Below the pieces are notes generated by a model. That model searched no databases and was not told where the DNA came from. It saw nothing but the letters and a program-made list of their open reading frames with translations. This document shows, piece after piece, positions 1 through 6,015 of a stretch of 6,120 nucleotides of DNA. Both the position numbers and the translations under genes were made by a program. Every line of letters starts with the position of its first letter. Within the stretch, counting starts at the first letter, position 1. The DNA comes from Pseudomonadota bacterium (GTDB lineage Bacteria; Myxococcota_A; UBA796; SXON01), in contig SXOM01000522.1 in NCBI GenBank assembly GCA_005776735.1, positions 1-6,120 of the forward strand, given 5' to 3'.

Positions 1-1
1 C

Positions 2-592
2 CTCGCGCGCGGCGCGCCGCTCGACCCGGTGCCGGTGCTCGCGCCGAGCGCCGGCGAGGTGAGCGTCCTCGACGTCGTCGAGGGCAGCCCGGCCGCGCCC
101 GGCGTTGCGCTGGTGCGCCTCGCGGACGCAGGCGCGGTCTGGGTCGAAGCGACCCTCTCCGCGCCCGAAGCGGCGCTGTTGCGCGATGGCGCGGCCGCCG
201 CGGTGCGGGTGGACGGGCTCCCCGAGGCCCTGGCGGGCACGGTGCACCCGCTCGCTTCGGGCGACGCGACGTCGCGTGTCCGCGTGCAGGTACGCGACGC
301 CGCCGGTCGGCTGCGACCCGGCGCGCTCGCGGTGGTCGAGGTGCCCGTGGCGCTGCCGCTGGCGGTGGTCGTCCCCGCCGACGCGGTGGTGTACGCCGGC
401 ACGCGGAAGGTGGTCTTCGTCGTGACTGAAGATCGTTACCTCCCGCGGGAGGTCCACCTGCTCGCGCGCGTCGGCGACGAGGTCGCGCTCGCCGACGGCC
501 TCGCGGCGGGAGAGGTCGTGGCGGCGTCGGGAGCCTTCCTGGTGGCGGCCGACAGCCGCCTGCGGGCGCCCGCGGCGTGGGAGTCCCGGTGA
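2..592 (+). CDS. cusB: CusB-like periplasmic adaptor of an RND metal efflux system (C-terminal part)
   Basis: The gene is cut by the left edge; 196 residues are visible, in frame from base 2 to the TGA at 590-592. This is the membrane fusion protein that links an inner-membrane RND pump to an outer-membrane channel across the periplasm. The visible part begins in the second half of the lipoyl/barrel-sandwich domain (PVLAPSAGEVSVLDVVEG). It continues into the beta-barrel domain (VWVEATLSAPEA, then GRLRPGALAVVEVPV) and the membrane-proximal domain (VVVPADAVVYAGTRKVVFVV, ending LAAGEVVAASGAFLVAADS). The order and the closing GLAxGExVxxSGxFLxxxxS pattern match the CusB/CzcB branch. The next gene starts inside its stop codon, so the two are surely co-transcribed and probably translationally coupled. 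No CusF-like metallochaperone domain follows the last domain. The CusB name rests mainly on the CusA-like neighbour; the N-terminal metal-binding methionines of CusB lie outside the window. The GTG at 29 is internal and is not a start. Confidence 0.85.
   Translation, partial: LARGAPLDPVPVLAPSAGEVSVLDVVEGSPAAPGVALVRLADAGAVWVEATLSAPEAALLRDGAAAAVRVDGLPEALAGTVHPLASGDATSRVRVQVRDAAGRLRPGALAVVEVPVALPLAVVVPADAVVYAGTRKVVFVVTEDRYLPREVHLLARVGDEVALADGLAAGEVVAASGAFLVAADSRLRAPAAWESR
579..583 (+). promoter_or_regulatory. Shine-Dalgarno-like GGGAG that decides the pump start codon
   Basis: GGGAG lies five bases before the GTG at 589-591, inside the adaptor coding sequence. An earlier in-frame GTG at 577 would place this site within its own coding region and has no comparable upstream site. 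The GTG at 589 also forms a GTGA overlap with the adaptor stop, a common arrangement for coupled genes. I therefore prefer 589 over 577. Confidence 0.5.
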
Positions 593-3500
593 ACGTGCTG
601 CTCGGCCGGCTGGTGGCGCTCTGCGCGCACCACCCGTGGACCACCGTCTTCCTCTCGGCGCTCGTCGCGCTCGGCGGGGCGCTCTCGGCGTTGCGGTCCC
701 CGCTGGACGCCATCCCCGACCTCTCCGACCCCCAGGTCATCGTCGCCGCCGAGTGGATGGGCCGGAGCCCCGACCTCGTCGAGGACCAGGTGACCGCGCC
801 GCTCACGTTGGCGTTGCTCGGGACCCCCGGCGTCGCCACCGTGCGCGGCCAGAGCGGCTTCGGCATGAGCTTCGTGTACGTGATCTTCGGGGAGGACACC
901 GATCCCGCGGCCGCCCGCGTGGCGGTGTCCGAGGTGCTCGGGCGTACGCTGCCGCGCCTCCCCGACGGGGTGGAGGCCCGCCTCGGGCCCGACGCCAGCG
1001 GCGTGGGCTGGGTGTTCCAATACGCGCTGGTCGATGCGGGCGGCGTGTCCGATCCGGCCGCGCTGCGCGCGTTGCACGACACGGTGATCCGGCCCGCGCT
1101 CCAGGGCGTCGACGGCGTGGCCGAGGTGGCCACGGTGGGGGGCTTCGAGCGCCAGGTCGAGGTGTCGCTCGACCCCGCCCGCATGCGCGCCCACGGCGTC
1201 AGCTTCGCGCAGGTGGCCGACGCCGTCGCCTCGGCCAACGTGTTGGCCGGCGGCGGCACGATGGAGGTCGCCGGGCACGAGCAGATGCTCCGACTGCGGG
1301 CCGAAGCCCGCACCTTCGACGACCTGCTGGAGGCGCCGATCCTGGTGGATGGCGGGGCGGGGGTCACCACGCTCGGCGGTCGCGGCGGTGCCGCCGCGGG
1401 CGGTGGCGCGGGCACGATGGCCGGCATGGGCGGCATGGAGGCCGCCCCGACGGCGGCCGCACCCGTAGCAGGTCCCGCGCGGGGCGGGAGCGCCGACGCC
1501 CTGCCGACCCCCCACCGCATCCGCGTCCGCGACGTGGCCGAGGTGCAGTGGGCGGCGGCCCCGCGGCGCGGCGTCGCCGACCTGGACGGGCGCGGCGAGG
1601 TCGTCGCCGGCATCGTGGTCGCGCGGCAGGGCCAGAACGCGCTGGAGGTCGTGGACGGCGTCCGTGAGCGGCTGGACGTGCTCGCCGCCGCCCTGCCGCC
1701 GGGCGTCACGGTGCGGACGGTCTACGACCGGGGTGCGCTCGTGCGCGAGGCCGTCGCCACGCTGCTGCGCACGCTGCTGGAGGAGATGCTCGTCGTCGCG
1801 GTGGTCGTGGTGGTGTTCCTGCGCCACCCCCGCAGCGCGCTCGTCCCGGTCGTGGGCCTGCCAGTGGCGGTGCTCGCGGCGTTCGTGCCGCTCTCGGCGC
1901 AGGGGCTCACGGTCAACATCATGTCGCTCGGTGGCATCGCGGTCGCGGTGGGCGCGATGGTTGACGCGAGCATCCTCATCGTGGAGAACGTCCACGCACG
2001 CCGCCGCCGGGTGGGCGTGGTCGGCGCGATGCAGGAGGTCGCGCCGAGTGCGTTCTTCGCGCTCCTGGTGGTCACCGTGTCGTTCACGCCGGTCTTTGCG
2101 CTGCACGCCGCCGAAGGCCGCTTGTTCGGCCCGCTCGCGTGGACCAAGTCGTGGGCGATGCTCGCCGCGGCCATCGCCGCCGTCACGCTCACGCCCGCCC
2201 TGGTCGCGCTGACGCGCCAGCGGGAGATGACGGTGGTTGCGCCTGAGGCCGCGTCGGGGACGGAGACGGTGGATGGCGCCCCCACCCTCCTGGAGCGGCT
2301 GTACGCGCCGCTCGTACGGGCGTCGGTGCAGCACCGGTGGCTCGTCGTCGGGCTGGCGGGGGCGCTCGTGGTGGCCACCGTCCCGGCGTTCTTGCGGTTG
2401 CCGCGGGAGTTCATGCCGCCGTTGCGGGAGGGCTCGCTCCTGTACATGCCGACCGCGCCGCCGGGCATCTCCGAGGCCGAAGCCGCGCGCGTGCTGCAGG
2501 CGCTCGACGCCGCGGTGGCCGAGATCCCCGAGGTGGCCAGCGTGTTCGGCAAGATCGGCCGGGCCGACTCCGCCACCGACCCCGCGCCGTTGAGCATGGC
2601 CGAAACCGTCATCCTGCTGAAGCCACGCGACGAGTGGCGGGAGGGGCTCACGTGGGAGGGCCTCGTCGCCGAGCTCGACGCGCACGTGCGCGCGCCGGGG
2701 TTCCCGAACACGTGGTGGATGCCGGTGCAGACGCGGATGGAGATGCTCGCCACCGGCCTGCGCAGCCCGCTCGGGATCAAGGTCCGCGGGCCCGACCTCG
2801 CCGCCATCGAGACCGCCGCGCTGGCCCTGGAGCAGCACCTCGCGGCGGTGCCCGGCACGCGCAGCATCGTCGCCGAGCGGGCCACCGGCGCGTTCGTGCT
2901 CGACGTCGTGCTCCGGCGTGCCGAGGCGTCCGCGCTCGGGGTGCGCGCCGCCGACGTGGCCCAGGTCGTGGAGGGGGCGCTCGGCGGGCGCCAGGTCGGG
3001 GAGTGGTTCGCCGGTCGCGCGCGCCACCCGCTCACGGTGCGGTACGCCCGTGACTTCCGCACCGACCCCGAGGCCGTCGGCAGCGCGCTCCTGGAGCGTC
3101 CGGGCGCCGCGCCGGTGGCGCTCTCGAGCGTGGCCGACGTCGTCCCCACGACCGGGCCGGACATGATCCGGAGCGAAGACGGCGAGCTCGTCGGCTACGT
3201 GATGATCGACCCCGGCGAGCGCCCCATCAGCGCGTGGGTGGCCGACGCCGAGGCGCGCCTGGGCACGCTCGCCTTGGGGGAGGGGGTGCGCACCGAGTGG
3301 GCCGGCAGCTTCCAGGCGATGAACCGGGCGGAGGAGCGGCTCGCGTACGTGCTCCCGTTCACGCTCCTCGTGATCCTCCTGCTCTTGCGGATCAACACGT
3401 CGAGCTGGGTGGAGACCGGGATCGTGCTCTTGGCGGTGCCGTTTTCGCTGGTGGGCGCGGTGTGGTTGGTGGGCGCGCTCGGGTACTCGGTGAGCGTGGC

Positions 3501-3864
3501 GACGTGGGTGGGCATGATCGCGCTGGCGGGGCTCGACGCCGAGACGGGGGTGGTGATGCTCCTGTACCTGTCGTTGGCGTGGAAGCAGCGGGCTCCCGGC
3601 ACGCCGATGGTCGAGGTCATCGTGCACGGCGCGGCCCGCCGGCTGCGCCCCAAGCTCATGACGGTGGCCACCGCGATGCTCGGCCTGCTCCCGGTCTTCT
3701 GGAGCGAGGGCGCGGGCGCCGACGTCATGCGGCGCATCGCGGCCCCGATGGTCGGCGGGCTCGTGTCCAGCTTCGCCCTGGAGTTGCTGGTCTACCCGGC
3801 GCTCTTCGCGATCTGGAAGCGGTGGGAGGGCCGCACTACGCCCGACGCAACGTCAGCAGCGTGA
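589..3864 (+). CDS. cusA: CusA-like heavy-metal RND efflux pump, probably Cu(I)/Ag(I)
   Basis: This is a 1091-residue inner-membrane proton/metal antiporter of the HME-RND family, complete from GTG at 589 to TGA. Family marks in order are DAIPDLSDPQVIV (about 40-52), GFGMSFVYVIFGEDTD, GVGWVFQYALVD, helix 4 GGIAVAVGAMVDASILIVEN (about 448-467), GSLLYMPTAPPGIS, FGKIGRADSATDPAPLSM, and a C-terminal LRPKLMTV followed by VMRRIAAPM. The usual plan of twelve membrane helices and two large periplasmic loops is visible, with helix 1 near 18-35 and helices 8-12 near 920-1075. Set against E. coli CusA from memory, the metal-site methionines M573, M623 and M672 correspond to M620, M670 and M719, with spacing kept. 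The proton-relay residues D405, E939 and K984 correspond to D459, E985 and K1022. E. coli CusA has 1047 residues; the extra length is mostly a Gly/Ala/Met-rich insertion at about 255-308. Cu/Ag is favoured over Co/Zn/Ni because helix 4 has the GAMVDA form, but substrate is inferred. The last 29 bases overlap the convergent phosphoesterase gene. Confidence 0.93.
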   Translation: MNVLLGRLVALCAHHPWTTVFLSALVALGGALSALRSPLDAIPDLSDPQVIVAAEWMGRSPDLVEDQVTAPLTLALLGTPGVATVRGQSGFGMSFVYVIFGEDTDPAAARVAVSEVLGRTLPRLPDGVEARLGPDASGVGWVFQYALVDAGGVSDPAALRALHDTVIRPALQGVDGVAEVATVGGFERQVEVSLDPARMRAHGVSFAQVADAVASANVLAGGGTMEVAGHEQMLRLRAEARTFDDLLEAPILVDGGAGVTTLGGRGGAAAGGGAGTMAGMGGMEAAPTAAAPVAGPARGGSADALPTPHRIRVRDVAEVQWAAAPRRGVADLDGRGEVVAGIVVARQGQNALEVVDGVRERLDVLAAALPPGVTVRTVYDRGALVREAVATLLRTLLEEMLVVAVVVVVFLRHPRSALVPVVGLPVAVLAAFVPLSAQGLTVNIMSLGGIAVAVGAMVDASILIVENVHARRRRVGVVGAMQEVAPSAFFALLVVTVSFTPVFALHAAEGRLFGPLAWTKSWAMLAAAIAAVTLTPALVALTRQREMTVVAPEAASGTETVDGAPTLLERLYAPLVRASVQHRWLVVGLAGALVVATVPAFLRLPREFMPPLREGSLLYMPTAPPGISEAEAARVLQALDAAVAEIPEVASVFGKIGRADSATDPAPLSMAETVILLKPRDEWREGLTWEGLVAELDAHVRAPGFPNTWWMPVQTRMEMLATGLRSPLGIKVRGPDLAAIETAALALEQHLAAVPGTRSIVAERATGAFVLDVVLRRAEASALGVRAADVAQVVEGALGGRQVGEWFAGRARHPLTVRYARDFRTDPEAVGSALLERPGAAPVALSSVADVVPTTGPDMIRSEDGELVGYVMIDPGERPISAWVADAEARLGTLALGEGVRTEWAGSFQAMNRAEERLAYVLPFTLLVILLLLRINTSSWVETGIVLLAVPFSLVGAVWLVGALGYSVSVATWVGMIALAGLDAETGVVMLLYLSLAWKQRAPGTPMVEVIVHGAARRLRPKLMTVATAMLGLLPVFWSEGAGADVMRRIAAPMVGGLVSSFALELLVYPALFAIWKRWEGRTTPDATSAA
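1351..1512 (+). other. Gly/Ala/Met-rich insertion within the CusA-like pump
   Basis: Residues about 255-308 of the pump are low-complexity: a Gly/Ala run, then MAGMGGME (M277, M280, M283), then an Ala/Pro/Thr stretch ending in ALPTP before normal homology resumes at RIRVRDVAEVQ. In E. coli CusA the equivalent place is a tight turn (ASENGVPVYLRDVA), so roughly 45 residues are added. It sits in the first periplasmic loop, in the strand pair after the docking-domain hairpin. It is in frame with no stop, and the homology on both sides is intact, so it is an expressed loop rather than a sequencing fault. Three methionines spaced by two residues could bind a soft metal, which is speculation. Confidence 0.75.
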
Positions 3865-5008
3865 TCTCGTTGGGGGCGCCGAGCCGCATCGGGGGCCCCC
3901 ACCACCCGGTGCCGCGTGACACGTACAGCGCGGTGGCGCCGATGCGGACGAGGCCGGCGACGTAGGGCTGCACGAGCTTCACCAGCGCGTGGAACGGCCA
4001 GAGCTGGCCCCCGTGGGTGTGGCCGCTCAGCACCAGCGACACCCCCGCGGCAGCCGCGGCTTCGCCGAACACCGGCTGGTGCGCGAGCAGGATCGACGCG
4101 TGGGACCGGTCGCGGCCGGCGATCGCGCGTGCGAGGTCGGGCCCGTGGCCGGGGGCGTTGGCGAACGGGTCGTCGATGCCGAGGACGTCGAGCGGCGCGC
4201 CGTCGTGGAGCACGGTCCGGCGCTCGTTGCGGAGCACGTGGATGCCCATGTGGCGGAGCCGGTCGCACCACGCGTCGACGGTCCCGGTGACGTACTCGTG
4301 GTTGCCGGTGCCGACGTAGACGCCGAGCGGCGCGTGGAGCTCGCCCAGCGGGGCCGCGTCGTGGGCGAGGTCGGCCACCGAGCCGTCGACGAAGTCGCCC
4401 GTGAGCGCCACCAGATCCGGTCGTTCGGCGTTGGTGCGGTCGACCACGGCCTGGACGAACGGGCGGCGGATGGTGTGCCCGACGTGCAGGTCGCTGAGCT
4501 GGGCGATGCGCAGCCCCTCGAGACCGGGGTCGAGCCCGGGCACCGGCACTTCGACGCGGCGTACGGGTGGGGTGCGGGCACCGGCCAGCGCGAACGCCGA
4601 GATCGCGAGGCCGGCGACGCCCACGACCCCCGCGCCCCCTTCCGCCCACGGCAACGTGGGCCACGCGCGCGCACCCAGGCGCACCACGGGCTCGGCCAGC
4701 GCGCTGAGCACGAACCAGTAGAACGCCAACCCGAGCCACCGGAACCCGACGCCGCTCAGCCACGACGGTACCCGGTCGCCGAGCACCCGCGACGCGAGGG
4801 CGGCGGGGACGCTCAGGTAGAGCACACCGAGCGTGAAGATGCCGACCGCTTCGAGCTCGGCGGGCCATCGCGGCATGCCGAGGAGCCGCCATCCGATGAC
4901 GAGGTGCAGCATCGCGAACACGCCGAGGACGACGCTCGCGAAGAGGGGCAACGAGCGGGGAGGGCGGGCGCGGACGCGCACCCGGGGGAGCGCCGGAGCA
5001 TCGGACAT
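3836..5008 (-). CDS. Membrane-anchored calcineurin-like metallophosphoesterase (YkuE/YaeI type)
   Basis: This 390-residue protein has four predicted N-terminal membrane helices (about 20-40, 53-75, 86-106 and 125-143) and then a complete metallophosphoesterase domain from about 165. The dinuclear metal-site motifs are all present: SDLHVG (D173, H175), TGDFVDG (D205), GNHEY (N236, H237), AHQP (H310) and SGHTHGGQLWPF (H330, H332). The closing SRGTGWWGPPMRLGAPNEI is typical of the YkuE/YaeI branch. Members of this branch hydrolyse phosphodiesters or pyrophosphates of lipid-linked or nucleotide substrates; Chlamydia LpxG, a UDP-2,3-diacylglucosamine hydrolase of lipid A synthesis, belongs to it. 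The actual substrate cannot be read from the sequence. I start at the ATG at 5008, which gives a charged leader before helix 1. The frame stays open to 5185, but that extension would overlap the divergent lipoprotein gene and looks non-coding. No clear ribosome binding site precedes the ATG. The gene ends inside the convergent pump gene. Confidence 0.9.
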   Translation of the reverse strand: MSDAPALPRVRVRARPPRSLPLFASVVLGVFAMLHLVIGWRLLGMPRWPAELEAVGIFTLGVLYLSVPAALASRVLGDRVPSWLSGVGFRWLGLAFYWFVLSALAEPVVRLGARAWPTLPWAEGGAGVVGVAGLAISAFALAGARTPPVRRVEVPVPGLDPGLEGLRIAQLSDLHVGHTIRRPFVQAVVDRTNAERPDLVALTGDFVDGSVADLAHDAAPLGELHAPLGVYVGTGNHEYVTGTVDAWCDRLRHMGIHVLRNERRTVLHDGAPLDVLGIDDPFANAPGHGPDLARAIAGRDRSHASILLAHQPVFGEAAAAAGVSLVLSGHTHGGQLWPFHALVKLVQPYVAGLVRIGATALYVSRGTGWWGPPMRLGAPNEITLLTLRRA

Positions 5009-5073
5009 GGTCTGCACAGGCTGAACACGCCCGGCGTCCCGGCAAGGTGGCTCCACAAGTGGTGACGACGCGG

Positions 5074-5079
5074 TACACT
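5074..5079 (+). promoter_or_regulatory. Possible -10 element (TACACT) for the lipoprotein gene
   Basis: TACACT fits the TAnnnT form of a sigma-70-type -10 hexamer and lies eight bases before the ATG at 5088. Transcription would then start at or within a base or two of the start codon, which suits a leaderless mRNA, and no Shine-Dalgarno sequence is present. I see no good -35 box at the usual distance. The 79-base divergent gap (5009-5087) must also hold the promoter of the phosphoesterase gene, for which I find no convincing hexamers. Confidence 0.3.
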
Positions 5080-5087
5080 CTGGCGCG

Positions 5088-5750
5088 ATGCGCCGCCTGG
5101 CTCCGCTCGTGTTCCTCGCCGCCTGCTCGGACATCGGCGTCACGCCGGTGACCAAGGCCCAGGGCGACACTTCGGGCGACGACACCGATTACCAGCCCGA
5201 CACCGACACGGCCGACACCGACACGGCCGACACCGCCTCCGACTCCGGTGGTGGCGAGATCCCCGCCGAGACGGACTTCGGCGATTGTGCCGCGATGGGG
5301 TTGAGCGAGGGCCAGTGGTGGGGGTCGATGCCGTTCTCGACCGAGCCCGACCTGACCGACCCGGCGGGCAACCCGTACTACGCCACGACGTTCGACCTGA
5401 AGGACTGGTCCACGGTGGCCAACCCCGACTCCGGGCACACGCCCTCGGGCTACGACAAGGCCTACCGGGTGGAGCTCTCGTTGGCGGCGACGGGCCCCGA
5501 GGTGTGGATCGACCTCCAGAGCGACGACGGGTTGTGGGTGTACGTCAACGGCACCTCGGTCGGCCACTGGGGGGGTGGTTGGCAGGAAGAGGGCTGCGTC
5601 AACGACGACGCCAACTGCCTGGAGTACGTGTACGCCGACCCGGTCCAGGTCACCGACCTCTTGCACGTCGGCGCCAACGTCGTGGCGGTGCGCGTGTCCA
5701 ACGCGATCGATCAGTCCTACATGGGCGTGCGCCCGCGGTGCGTGGAGTAG
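5088..5750 (+). CDS. Putative lipoprotein with Asp/Thr linker and beta-sandwich (galactose-binding-like) domain
   Basis: This 220-residue protein is of unknown function. It begins MRRLAPLVFLAAC, a short signal peptide with a lipobox LAAC whose lipidated cysteine would be C13, so it is probably anchored in the inner or outer membrane by lipid. Residues about 25-58 are an acidic Asp/Thr/Ser/Gly linker including two copies of DTADT. The globular part (about 62-220) contains EVWIDLQSDDGLWVYVNGTSVGHW and then VTDLLHVGANVVAVRVSNA. The combination of SDDG, VxVNG and a final GxNVxAVRVxN strand is typical of jelly-roll domains of the galactose-binding or PA14-like kind, so carbohydrate or surface binding is possible. 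Four cysteines (C67, C170, C177, C218) could form two disulfides, in keeping with export. A start at ATG 5088 is required for the signal peptide. It diverges from the phosphoesterase and is followed 34 bases later by the small membrane protein gene. Fold assignment is from pattern only. Confidence 0.82.
   Translation: MRRLAPLVFLAACSDIGVTPVTKAQGDTSGDDTDYQPDTDTADTDTADTASDSGGGEIPAETDFGDCAAMGLSEGQWWGSMPFSTEPDLTDPAGNPYYATTFDLKDWSTVANPDSGHTPSGYDKAYRVELSLAATGPEVWIDLQSDDGLWVYVNGTSVGHWGGGWQEEGCVNDDANCLEYVYADPVQVTDLLHVGANVVAVRVSNAIDQSYMGVRPRCVE
5199..5235 (+). repeat. 15-base tandem repeat encoding the Asp/Thr linker
   Basis: The unit gacaccgacacggcc occurs at 5199-5213 and again, identical, at 5214-5228, followed by a partial third copy to 5235. 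It encodes DTDTA, in frame, in the linker behind the lipobox. Since 15 is a multiple of three, gain or loss of a unit would change linker length without shifting the frame. Identity at the DNA level suggests recent duplication or slippage. Confidence 0.85.
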
Positions 5751-5769
5751 CCACGGCCGGCGCATGCGT

Positions 5770-5775
5770 TAGCTT
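5770..5775 (+). promoter_or_regulatory. Possible -10 element (TAGCTT) for the small membrane protein gene
   Basis: TAGCTT again fits TAnnnT and ends nine bases before the ATG at 5785, almost the same position as the TACACT before the lipoprotein gene. It overlaps no coding sequence, lying in the 34-base gap after the lipoprotein stop. No -35 box is visible. It may be chance, and the gene could instead be read through from upstream. Confidence 0.2.
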
Positions 5776-5784
5776 CGGAGCACC

Positions 5785-6015
5785 ATGATCTCGTACCTCA
5801 TCTACGGCCTCTCCTGCCTCTGCTGCTGCCTCTTCTGGGTGTTCGTGATCATCCTGATCGTGGGCCTGCTTCGCATGCGCAAGAAGGGCAAGAAGGCCAA
5901 CGCGGTCGAGGCGTTCAACGAGGGCTACGAGGCCAGCAAGGCCTTCGTGCGCGGCCAGAAGACGCGCGAACAGCTCCTCGCCGAAGAAGACGAAGAAGAA
6001 GGCCGCCGCCGCTAG
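5785..6015 (+). CDS. Small single-pass membrane protein with a Cys cluster in the helix
   Basis: This 76-residue protein is not one I recognise. The ATG at 5785 is preceded by GGAG at 5777-5780, four bases away, a rather short but usable spacing. Residues about 3-29 form one strongly hydrophobic helix, ending at the basic patch RMRKKGKK (30-37), which by the positive-inside rule would put the C-terminus in the cytoplasm. Within the helix is SCLCCCLFW, with C11, C13, C14 and C15. The remaining 39 residues are polar, predicted helical, and end in an acidic LLAEEDEEE then RRR. The clear helix, the flanking charges and the ribosome binding site make a real gene likely despite its size. The cysteines could bind metal, form disulfides or mediate assembly; none of this can be shown from sequence. 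It may be co-transcribed with the lipoprotein gene 34 bases upstream. Confidence 0.75.
   Translation: MISYLIYGLSCLCCCLFWVFVIILIVGLLRMRKKGKKANAVEAFNEGYEASKAFVRGQKTREQLLAEEDEEEGRRR

Noticed and set aside
577..588. GTG at 577 as the pump start
   Set aside because: The GTG at 589 has a GGGAG five bases upstream and overlaps the adaptor stop as GTGA; the 577 start has neither.
1351..1512. Frameshift or assembly error in the pump gene
   Set aside because: The frame is intact and the homology resumes exactly on the far side, so a true in-frame insertion is the simpler reading.
436..3627. Open frame of 1063 codons antisense to the pump gene
   Set aside because: It is rich in His, Arg, Asp and Gly with no domain motif, and it lies opposite a gene with clear family motifs along its whole length. 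High GC removes stop codons from the opposite strand.
3989..5065. Plus-strand frame of 358 codons opposite the phosphoesterase
   Set aside because: The opposite strand carries the complete metal-site motifs; this frame has biased composition (Glu, Arg, His, Val) and no recognisable domain.
5009..5185. N-terminal extension of the phosphoesterase frame to 5185
   Set aside because: It would overlap the signal peptide and linker of the divergent lipoprotein gene, has no membrane helix or homology, and the ATG at 5008 gives a normal start just before the first helix.
5199..5235. CRISPR-like or regulatory direct repeats
   Set aside because: The repeat is in frame, has no spacers, and is fully explained as coding for the Asp/Thr linker.
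3792..5765. Minus-strand frame of 657 codons covering both the phosphoesterase and lipoprotein regions
   Set aside because: It is out of frame with the phosphoesterase motifs and antisense to the lipoprotein gene; its product is Arg/Pro low-complexity typical of a GC-rich shadow frame.
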